Shown here one piece after another: positions 55,646-62,814 of a DNA stretch of 64,000 bases (positions within the stretch are counted from its first letter, which is position 1; every line of letters begins with the position of its first letter). Origin of the DNA: a bacterium (lineage in GTDB: Bacteria > Electryoneota > RPQS01). The stretch lies in assembly GCA_036504735.1 (NCBI GenBank), contig DASXUQ010000019.1, positions 248,001-312,000 on the forward strand, written 5' to 3'. The notes under the pieces were generated by a model. The model was given only the letters and a program-made list of their open reading frames with translations. It ran no database searches and had not been told where the DNA came from. The translations under genes and the position numbers were made by a program.

Positions 55646-55770
55646 AATCTAAAATCCAAAAAGCTAAAAAACCAAAAAGCCCAAATGAATAGGTTTCGGC
55701 CGGGTTGTGTTTCCGGTGCCGGTAACAGCCTCCACCGGCTCAACCCGGCTCGGCAGCATGAGGCATTCCT

Positions 55771-55826
55771 TCATCCTTCATCCTTCATCCTTCATCCTTC
55801 ATCCTTCATCCTTCATCCTTCATCCT
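55771..55826. repeat. tandem heptamer microsatellite, eight copies
   Basis: Eight perfect copies of TCATCCT (AGGATGA on the coding strand). The last unit contains the hypF stop codon. The repeat carries AGGA, ATG and TGA in every unit, and seven is not a multiple of three. It lies in the 174-base gap between hypF and hypC. Confidence 0.95.
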
Positions 55827-58264
55827 TCTCTTCTCGCGTTCGCCACCACTGCCTGTCCCAGCGCCACGCCGCCGTCATTGGGGGGAACCTGCTGGTGTGA
55901 CAACACCGCAAACCCCTGCTCCGTCAGGGTCCGCTCGAAAGCCGTCAGGAGAAACGCATTCATAAAGCACCCGCCGGAAAGCGCCACCGTGTTCACTGAA
56001 GTAGCTTCCCGCACGCGCATGCATAGCCGCGTAAAACCGTCCACAATTCCCTCGTGGAACCGGCGCGACATCACATCGGGTGCAACGCGTGATTCCAAAT
56101 CCGAAACCATCGCCCGGATCATCGGCACCGGCGACAGCACCCAGCCCTGAGAATTCTCGATGACTTCCAGCGGATACGGCTTCTCTGTGGCCGATGCCAT
56201 CATCCCTTCCAGCAGCATCGCCGCCTGGCCTTCATACTGCCGCCGCGTGCCGAAGAACATCAGCGCCGCCGCTCCATCAAACAGTCTGCCGAGGCTCGTC
56301 GTGCGCGGAAATACATTCGAACGCAGCGAGGAGGACAGCAACATCCGCAGCGATTGCTCGGCAAACTCCGTACGCAAATGCGAGGCAAAGTGCAGCGGCA
56401 ATTCGCTCCAGCGGTGCCCATAGGCTTCAAACAGCCAGGCCAAGGCCATCCGCCACGGCTCCTTGGCCGCGCGCTCCCCGCCCAGCATCGCCGTCTCCTG
56501 CAGATGCCCGATTCTCTCGAAGCCGCACAGATCCCCGACCAGCACCTCTCCACCCCACACCGCGCCGTCCGTCCCGTACCCCGTCCCATCGAGGCATAAG
56601 CCAATCGCCCGCTCCGACTTGCCGTTCTCCGCCAGACACGCCGCCAGATGCGCATGATGGTGCTGCACCTTCACCAGCGGAATTCCGCGTTCGCTGCTCC
56701 ACGCCTCGGCAATTCGCGTCGTCGTGTAGTCGGGATGCAGGTCGCAGGCGGCCAGTTCAATTTTCGCATCATACAGGTGCAGAAAATGCTCCAGCGCCGC
56801 ACGGGCGGCATCAGCGGAAAGATCGTTTTCCAGATCTCCCAAATGCTGGCTGAGAATTGCAAACTGCTGCTTGCCCAGGCAGAAGGTGTTCTTGAGCTGC
56901 GGCCCGAAGGCCAGCGTCGGTGTGTGAAAGGCCTGAGGAACATGCACCGCTTCGGGCACATAGCCACGGGACCGCCGCCACACGCGGGGAGCGCCGCCGA
57001 TCACCTTCACCACCGAATCATCGGCGAACATCTGAATTTTGCGGTTGTGCACCAGTGCGCCATCCGCAATGCCGCTCATCCGGTCCAGCGCGCGATCCAC
57101 GTCGTAGGCTATGGGTTCGTCGCTGAGATTGGCGCTGGTCATCACCAGCGGCGTACCGAACTCCTTCAGCAGCACCACATGCAGCGGCGAATACGGCAGC
57201 ATCGCTCCCAGGCAGGGATTCCCCGGCGCCACCGCCTCAGCAATCACCGAGTCCGGCCGCTTCTTCAAAATCATGATCGGCGCGCGATAGGATCGCAGAA
57301 AAGCCAGCTCGATCCCTTCAACCTCGCAGCATTCTTCCAGGCTCTCCTCGGAAGGAAACATCACCGCGAACGGCTTCTCGTCGCGATGCTTGCGCCGCCG
57401 CAGCTCATTCACCAACCTTTCGTCCCGCGCATCACACGCCAGATGGAATCCCCCGATCCCCTGCACCAGCACAATCTTCTGCTCCTTGAGCGCCGCCACC
57501 GCCCGAGCCAAGGCGTCATCCTTTGTGCCCGTCTCCTGCCAGCCATCCCGGGTCATCTCCAAGTAGCGCAGCCACGGCCCGCAACTTCGGCAGGCCACAG
57601 GCTGGGCATGGAAGCGGCGGTCCTCCGGATCCTCATATTCGGCGCGGCACACATCGCAAAGCCGGAATTCGCTCATGGTCGTTTCTGGCCGGTCATACGG
57701 CAGGCGCTGGATAATGGTAAATCGCGGCCCGCAGTTGGTGCAGTTGATGAATGGGTAATCTCTCCTCCGTTCTCCTAAGCCCTCCATTTCTCTCCTGCAT
57801 TCGAAGCAGAGGGCCAGATCCGGAGACACCTGAGTAAAGGTTTCATCAAGGACTTCACTGGGTAGAATTCGAAATTCCGTGTAATCGCCCAGTTCCTGCG
57901 GCACAGCATTCAGGCTGTCCACTCTTGCCGCCGGCGGCAAGGCATCGCGCAGGGCATCCAACAGCCCGCTCAGCCCATCCTCCGCCCCTTGGGCATGGAT
58001 GATCACCCCTTGGCTGTTGTTCTGCACCGTGCCCCGCAGCCCCAACCTGCGCGCCATGTTGTAGACAAAGGGCCGAAAGCCCACTCCTTGCACCGTTCCC
58101 GATACATGGATCTCTAAGTGCTGAATTGCCGAAAATAAATAGCTTACCTTCGGCGTTTCCATCTTAGAATCAAATTCGTGTGGCAAGGCAGTAGACATAG
58201 AAATCAATCTGTTGTGATCCGAATCCCCAAAATCCTTCTCGCCCATTCCATGATTAGCCAGCAC
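55820..58264 (-). CDS. hypF: carbamoyltransferase HypF
   Basis: A protein of up to 814 residues that makes the thiocarbamate on HypE from carbamoyl phosphate. Domains in order: acylphosphatase (HVSGTVQGVGFRPFVYNMAR near 53), a four-CxxC zinc-finger region (CFECRREMEG, CTNCGPRFT, CDVC, CRSCGPW, about 150-235), a YrdC-like nucleotide domain, and a Kae1-like domain with VKVQHHHAHLAACLAENG near 530 and CLDGTGYGTDGAVWGGEV near 555. The start is uncertain: GTG 58264 and ATGs at 58246, 58198 and 58162 are in frame and none has a clear RBS. Family proteins usually begin just before the acylphosphatase domain, favouring 58162 or 58198. The stop lies inside a heptamer repeat. Confidence 0.95.
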   Translation of the reverse strand: MLANHGMGEKDFGDSDHNRLISMSTALPHEFDSKMETPKVSYLFSAIQHLEIHVSGTVQGVGFRPFVYNMARRLGLRGTVQNNSQGVIIHAQGAEDGLSGLLDALRDALPPAARVDSLNAVPQELGDYTEFRILPSEVLDETFTQVSPDLALCFECRREMEGLGERRRDYPFINCTNCGPRFTIIQRLPYDRPETTMSEFRLCDVCRAEYEDPEDRRFHAQPVACRSCGPWLRYLEMTRDGWQETGTKDDALARAVAALKEQKIVLVQGIGGFHLACDARDERLVNELRRRKHRDEKPFAVMFPSEESLEECCEVEGIELAFLRSYRAPIMILKKRPDSVIAEAVAPGNPCLGAMLPYSPLHVVLLKEFGTPLVMTSANLSDEPIAYDVDRALDRMSGIADGALVHNRKIQMFADDSVVKVIGGAPRVWRRSRGYVPEAVHVPQAFHTPTLAFGPQLKNTFCLGKQQFAILSQHLGDLENDLSADAARAALEHFLHLYDAKIELAACDLHPDYTTTRIAEAWSSERGIPLVKVQHHHAHLAACLAENGKSERAIGLCLDGTGYGTDGAVWGGEVLVGDLCGFERIGHLQETAMLGGERAAKEPWRMALAWLFEAYGHRWSELPLHFASHLRTEFAEQSLRMLLSSSLRSNVFPRTTSLGRLFDGAAALMFFGTRRQYEGQAAMLLEGMMASATEKPYPLEVIENSQGWVLSPVPMIRAMVSDLESRVAPDVMSRRFHEGIVDGFTRLCMRVREATSVNTVALSGGCFMNAFLLTAFERTLTEQGFAVLSHQQVPPNDGGVALGQAVVANARREG

Positions 58265-58324
58265 GCTCCCGCGTGGTGCCGAGTCAGGACTGAGGGTCTT
58301 CTTTGACTTCTTGGGCTTCTTCCT

Positions 58325-59011
58325 TCACATTCCCAAAAACAGAATCCCTGCCCCGCACAGCGCAAGGATCGAGCCCGCCATAGCGTGCATGTAGCGGTCC
58401 AGATTCCAACGGGGCAACCATTCCAGTCCGCGCAGAGACGCCATCACCAGCACGGTCATGGTGCTGATACACGTCAGCCCGAAGGCAAGTGCCACGCCCG
58501 TAATCGCGAAGGCGTTGGCCGTGGTTGTGGCGGCGTACATAATCAGCGGGATCAGCGGTTCGCAGGGGCCAAACACAAAAATCGTAAATAACACCCACGG
58601 AGTCAGGTTCACCCGCTCGTGGTGATGTTCCTTCTGTCCGAGGTGCACATGCGTTAATCCGTCATGCGTATGCGTCAGCCGTGACTGCCGGACCGCATGC
58701 CGGATTCCCCAAACCGTGTAGGCCAGCCCGAAACCGAACAGCAGCCATCCGGCAATGGCACCCCGTGCCGACTCCAGCGCGGTAAGTTTAAGCACTTCTA
58801 CGCCGAAAAGCAAGCCCGCCAGTCCAATCAGGACCGAACTGGTCACATGCCCCACACCACTGAGCAGGGTAATCGTCAGGGTCTTGCGGCGGGACCAGTG
58901 CCGCGCCTTGGCCATCGCCACAAACGGCACATAGTGGTCCGGGCCTAAGACCGTGTGCACAAAGCCCAGGGCAACCGCCGTGGCCAGCAACGTCAACACA
59001 TGAGGGGTCAC
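58325..59011 (-). CDS. UreH/NicO-like membrane protein, candidate nickel transporter
   Basis: A 228-residue protein with about six membrane helices. Near the N-terminus is GFVHTVLGPDHYVPFVAMAK, which has the HxxxxDH-type signature found in nickel/cobalt transporters of the NiCoT/UreH-related group. A cytoplasmic or periplasmic loop is histidine-rich (LTHTHDGLTHVHLGQKEHHH near 115). FGPCEPLIPLIMYAATT follows. The GTG start overlaps the zinc-finger gene as GTGA. Being between the hydrogenase genes and hypF, it most likely imports nickel for the active site; this is inference from motif and context. Confidence 0.72.
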   Translation of the reverse strand: MTPHVLTLLATAVALGFVHTVLGPDHYVPFVAMAKARHWSRRKTLTITLLSGVGHVTSSVLIGLAGLLFGVEVLKLTALESARGAIAGWLLFGFGLAYTVWGIRHAVRQSRLTHTHDGLTHVHLGQKEHHHERVNLTPWVLFTIFVFGPCEPLIPLIMYAATTTANAFAITGVALAFGLTCISTMTVLVMASLRGLEWLPRWNLDRYMHAMAGSILALCGAGILFLGM

Positions 59012-59337
59012 TTGGAGCCCTGACTCTTCTTCAGTTCCCGCGGATTGAAGGCATAGTCGTCAATCGTCATGGAGGGTGGAATGGGCCAGACGCCTGCGCC
59101 GCCACATTGCGGACACGGTTTCTTGTCTTCCATCCGCACTTCCATCAATCCCGTGCCTCCGCACCCATAACAGGGACGGCCCAGCACATTGGTGCCGCGC
59201 CCGTCGCAATAGGGGCAACGGTGCGCCTGATCCGCCCGCAAACAGCGATTATCCAGCCAGCCACGGCCACCACACTCTTCACATGGCCGCGGCTGGTTGT
59301 CCTGGATTTTTATCGTAGGCTTATTGTTTCCCGGCAT
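59008..59337 (-). CDS. stand-alone DnaJ-type zinc-finger protein
   Basis: A 109-residue soluble protein without a J domain. It has four CxxCxGxG-like motifs: CEECGGRG near 18, CPYCDGRG near 41, CYGCGGTG near 56 and CPQCGGAG near 75, the arrangement of the DnaJ central zinc domain. The start at 59337 (MPGNNKPTIKI) has GAGG at a suitable distance; ATG at 59346 is an alternative. It overlaps the maturation protease upstream and the transporter downstream. A chaperone or metal-handling role in hydrogenase maturation is plausible from context only. Confidence 0.6.
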   Translation of the reverse strand: MPGNNKPTIKIQDNQPRPCEECGGRGWLDNRCLRADQAHRCPYCDGRGTNVLGRPCYGCGGTGLMEVRMEDKKPCPQCGGAGVWPIPPSMTIDDYAFNPRELKKSQGSK

Positions 59338-59824
59338 ATTGAACATCCTCGACGGCATTCTCAGCCACCCATGCTCGGATCCGAGCCAGCGCTCCATCCA
59401 GTGCGTCTCGCACCGGCTGGGTCAACTCCTCCGACAGGGTTTCCAGATCCTGCGCCTCCACGGCCACCACATCCACCACCTCCGGCATCTTAAGCCCCAG
59501 CCGCTTGCCCAGCTCGAGAGCCGTCGGCAGACTGATCTGATGACTGGTCGTCAAATGCTTCGAAGGAGTCAGCACTCCCGCCGGAAAACTGTGCAGTGTT
59601 CCGGCCGCCGCGGTGCCCGTGACAATCGTGTCCACAATCAGAATCTTGTCGCGCCCCTGAAACAGGTCCAGCAGATGGAATCCGGCCACAGGAGCAAATA
59701 GTATATCCGCGTGACGGTTCAGGTCCGGCTCATCCCGCAGGGCGCGGGAGACCGCCGGTCCAAAGGCGTCATCACTGACAATCTCGTTGCCGAGACAGAG
59801 AATTAAGAGCGGCTTGTTCGTAAT
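59321..59824 (-). CDS. hydrogenase maturation protease (HycI/HybD family) with non-standard start
   Basis: A 167-residue peptidase. Reading upstream of the GTG at 59689 restores the family N-terminus: LLILCLGNEIVSDDAFGPAV, with the nickel-sensing acidic residue E in LGNE and the DDAFG motif, then a second acidic site in KILIVDTIVTG and a histidine in LTTSHQISLP. No ATG, GTG or TTG exists before the conserved LGNE motif; an in-frame stop lies at 59828. The best start is ATT at 59824, or ACG at 59821. It is 33 bases after mvhA, whose product keeps a C-terminal peptide of the type this protease removes. Confidence 0.8.
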   Translation of the reverse strand: MTNKPLLILCLGNEIVSDDAFGPAVSRALRDEPDLNRHADILFAPVAGFHLLDLFQGRDKILIVDTIVTGTAAAGTLHSFPAGVLTPSKHLTTSHQISLPTALELGKRLGLKMPEVVDVVAVEAQDLETLSEELTQPVRDALDGALARIRAWVAENAVEDVQYAGKQ

Positions 59825-59857
59825 AGATTACCGTCGGTTACAAACCGTGAAAATTCG

Positions 59858-61348
59858 TCAGCAGTTGCGGTACGTCGTGTCTACAATCTCGCCCGATTCC
59901 GCATCGTGTACCACCACTTCAAGCGGCATCTCGCCCGGCAAAGAGTGTGTGGCGCAACCGAAACACGGATCGTAGGCGCGGAACGCCATCTCAATGCGGT
60001 TCAGGGTGCCGTTGGTAATCGGCGTTCCCTTCTTAATCAGACCTTCCGCCGCGCGCTTGATCGACATCGTGATCGGCGCGTTATTGTTGGTCGTGCCCAC
60101 AATCAGATTGGCTTCCGTCACCATACCGTTTTGATCGGTCTTGTAATGATGCGTCAGTGTACCGCGAGGTGCTTCGACAATGCCCACGCCTTCGCCAACG
60201 AAGTTTTCCTTCTTCGGCGGAACGTGGATCGTGTCTGACGTGATTTCGTCGTCCTTGGCCATCATCAGCGTCGCCTCGCAGGCGTACACCAGTTCGACGA
60301 CGCGCGCCCAGTGAGTGGCCAGCGTGGCATGCACCATCGTCTTGCCGCTCTTGTCCTTGGTCAAAGTCTCGTAGAAGCGCTCGTACTCGGCCTGCGCCAG
60401 CGGCGTTGCCATGCCGTCCGACACATTCAAACGCGACAACGGCGATGCCTTGTACACGCCCGAATCCACGCCGTCCACAAAGCCCTTCCAGCCGATCTTC
60501 TTCAGATACGGGTATTTCAAATAGGAGTACGGCTCCACGTGCTCGGCCACATACTCCAGATAATCCTTCGCTTCGTACTCCGCGTGCTTCTTGCCGTCCG
60601 GTCCCACAACGCGCACCTTGCCTTCGTAGAAATTGACCTTGCCGTTCGCGTCCACGAGGCCCATGTTGTAGGTCTGGTGGGTGAAGCTGTTGGACAGAAT
60701 CAGGTCCACGTAGGCCTTGTTCGCGAGCACCACGTCGTTCAGAATCTGGATCGTGAACTTGGCGAATTCCACCATCTGCTCGCCGAGCTTGATCATCTCC
60801 TGCTGCTCGGCCTTAGAAACCCGCTTGGACATGCCGCCGGGCAACGCCGTCATCGGGTGCACTTTCTTGCCGCCGATGATTTCGATAATCCTCTGCCCTG
60901 CCGCTCTCTGCGCAATCACGGCTTTGCCGGCCTCTAAACCGACCTTGGCCACCACGCCCAGAATATTCCGCTCCGCGGGAGGAGCATCGGGGCCGCACAC
61001 GAAATCCGGTCCGCTCAGCGCGTAAAAATGCGTGGCATGATCGCCGGCATAGAACGCGTTGTACACCAGGTTCCGCAGCTTGGTCGCCGCCGGAGGCAGC
61101 TTCGCGCCGTACACTCCGTCCGCCGCTTTGGCCGCCGCCATATGGTGCGCATCCGGGCAGACGCCGCAGATCCGCGTCACAATCCGGCACAACTCTTCGA
61201 CCGGCCGCCCCTGGCAGAACTTTTCGAAGCCGCGCAGCTCGGGAATCTGAAAATAGCAGTTGGCCAGCGACCCGTCATCGTTCACAAACAAGTGAATCTT
61301 GCCGTGACCTTCCAGACGGGTAATCGGATCGATGACAATACTCTTCAT
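59858..61348 (-). CDS. mvhA: [NiFe]-hydrogenase large subunit, MvhA type
   Basis: A 496-residue catalytic subunit. The start at 61348 (MKSIVIDPITRLEGHGKIHL) overlaps mvhG as ATGA; upstream codons belong to mvhG. The nickel ligands are the L1 motif RICGVCPDAHH near residue 62 and the L2 motif DPCFGCATH near 460. Unlike mature large subunits, the chain continues 28 residues beyond the L2 histidine, so the precursor needs proteolytic processing. It splits or makes H2 as part of a soluble MvhADG-HdrA complex. Confidence 0.96.
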   Translation of the reverse strand: MKSIVIDPITRLEGHGKIHLFVNDDGSLANCYFQIPELRGFEKFCQGRPVEELCRIVTRICGVCPDAHHMAAAKAADGVYGAKLPPAATKLRNLVYNAFYAGDHATHFYALSGPDFVCGPDAPPAERNILGVVAKVGLEAGKAVIAQRAAGQRIIEIIGGKKVHPMTALPGGMSKRVSKAEQQEMIKLGEQMVEFAKFTIQILNDVVLANKAYVDLILSNSFTHQTYNMGLVDANGKVNFYEGKVRVVGPDGKKHAEYEAKDYLEYVAEHVEPYSYLKYPYLKKIGWKGFVDGVDSGVYKASPLSRLNVSDGMATPLAQAEYERFYETLTKDKSGKTMVHATLATHWARVVELVYACEATLMMAKDDEITSDTIHVPPKKENFVGEGVGIVEAPRGTLTHHYKTDQNGMVTEANLIVGTTNNNAPITMSIKRAAEGLIKKGTPITNGTLNRIEMAFRAYDPCFGCATHSLPGEMPLEVVVHDAESGEIVDTTYRNC

Positions 61349-62316
61349 TTCTGCGACCTCCCGATAAGCGAATCCGCCAGCGTGAACCGGTAAAACGTTC
61401 CCAGCGGATCGGGAATCGTCGCCATAATGCGTTCCGCCTCTTCCGGATCCCGCGTGTCCACCACGCTCGCCAGAGCGCTCACCATTTTCGCCCCCTGATC
61501 CCGCACGTGAACCGGCATGCCGTAGCAGCCGCGGCAAGGCACATTGGCCGCCGGGCACTTGGCCCCGCAACCCGCCTTGGTGGCCGAGCCGACACACACA
61601 ATTCCCTGCTCCAGAAGGCAAATGTCCGGATCGGGGATGATCTCGAAGGGACGGACAAATTTAGTGATTTTTTTGATGTCGCGCTTGCGCGTGCATTCGT
61701 CGCAGCAGGTGGACTCCGTCGCACCCAGCACCGTGCCCTTGGGCGGCAGCGGCTTGCCGTTCTTCAGAATATCAATCACCGCCTCGACAACCGCGGCAAT
61801 CTGATTCGATTGCGGCGGGCAGCCGGGGATGATGTAATCCACATCCACCACCTGCGGCAAAGATCGCACCGTGTTCCACAGTTCCGGAATATGGATTTCT
61901 CCCTCCGGCATTTTCACCGTGGTTTGTGGATAAATCTTGTCCGGATTGTCCGTTGAAGGCGACGTCACATAGGCATACTTCATGATCTCTTCTTTGGTCG
62001 TGAAGTTCGCCAGTCCCGGAATGCCGCCTTCCGCCGCGCAGCTCCCGAACGCGCAAAGCACGACGGACTTCTGGCGCAGCAGTTTGGCCAAATGATAATT
62101 CTCTTCGGTGCGGATGGCTCCGTTGAATAGCGTCAGCGTGATGGATTTGTCTTCCATCTTCTCCACGTCTTCATATTTGAAATCCATCGCGCACGGCCAG
62201 AATACGAGGTCGAAAAAGTCCGCCACGGCCAGAATCTTGTCCTCGATGTCGAGGATGGCGACGTCACAACCGCCGCAGGACGCTGCCCAGTAAATGGCGA
62301 GTTTGGGTTTTGCCAT
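61345..62316 (-). CDS. mvhG: [NiFe]-hydrogenase small subunit, MvhG type
   Basis: A 323-residue subunit without a twin-arginine signal, so the enzyme is cytoplasmic. Proximal cluster ligands are AASCGGCDVAILDIED near residue 12, FGSCAAEGG near 110 and IPGCPPQSNQ near 165. Additional clusters are in CCDECTRKRDIKK near 205 and GCGAKCPAANVPCRGCYGMP near 248. It passes electrons from MvhA to MvhD. It starts nine bases after mvhD ends. Confidence 0.95.
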   Translation of the reverse strand: MAKPKLAIYWAASCGGCDVAILDIEDKILAVADFFDLVFWPCAMDFKYEDVEKMEDKSITLTLFNGAIRTEENYHLAKLLRQKSVVLCAFGSCAAEGGIPGLANFTTKEEIMKYAYVTSPSTDNPDKIYPQTTVKMPEGEIHIPELWNTVRSLPQVVDVDYIIPGCPPQSNQIAAVVEAVIDILKNGKPLPPKGTVLGATESTCCDECTRKRDIKKITKFVRPFEIIPDPDICLLEQGIVCVGSATKAGCGAKCPAANVPCRGCYGMPVHVRDQGAKMVSALASVVDTRDPEEAERIMATIPDPLGTFYRFTLADSLIGRSQK

Positions 62317-62325
62317 GAGGTTCTC

Positions 62326-62814
62326 CTAACGCGCGGCTGGTTGATGGACCGTGTCCGCCGACTTTCCGTTGGGAGCAGGTCCCGCCGGATGTTCCGGATC
62401 GAAAACGGCTTCGTGCAGCTTCAGCGGCCCGAGGGCGCGAATTTGTTCGGTGAATTCCGTTACCACCTGCTGAAACCGGTTGCCTTCCGAGGCCGATACC
62501 CATTCCAGACGCAGACGGTTCGGATCAATGCCCATGCCTTCCAGCAGGGTCTTGGTCAGCGGGATGCGGCGCAGGCACTTGTAATTGCCCTCCACATAAT
62601 GGCAGTCGCCCGGATGGCAGCCGCACACCAGAACGCCGTCCGCCCCGTGGCGGTAGGCATCGAGAATGAAGCCCGGGTCCACGCGGCCACTGCACATCAC
62701 GCGCACGCTGGTCACGTTGGGCGGATACTTCAGGCGGGCCGTTCCGGCCAGATCCGCGCCCGTATAGCTGCACCAGTTGCAAAGGATGCCGAGTATTTTG
62801 GGTTCGAAACTCAT
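62326..62814 (-). CDS. mvhD: F420-nonreducing hydrogenase iron-sulfur subunit, MvhD type
   Basis: A 162-residue [2Fe-2S] protein that docks the hydrogenase onto HdrA. Conserved features are ILCNWCSYTGADLAGTARLK near residue 10, VRVMCSGRVDP near 38 and VCGCHPGDCHYVEGNYK near 63. The C-terminal 20 residues are extra. It overlaps hdrA by four bases, keeping the docking order HdrA-MvhD-MvhG-MvhA. Confidence 0.94.
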   Translation of the reverse strand: MSFEPKILGILCNWCSYTGADLAGTARLKYPPNVTSVRVMCSGRVDPGFILDAYRHGADGVLVCGCHPGDCHYVEGNYKCLRRIPLTKTLLEGMGIDPNRLRLEWVSASEGNRFQQVVTEFTEQIRALGPLKLHEAVFDPEHPAGPAPNGKSADTVHQPAAR

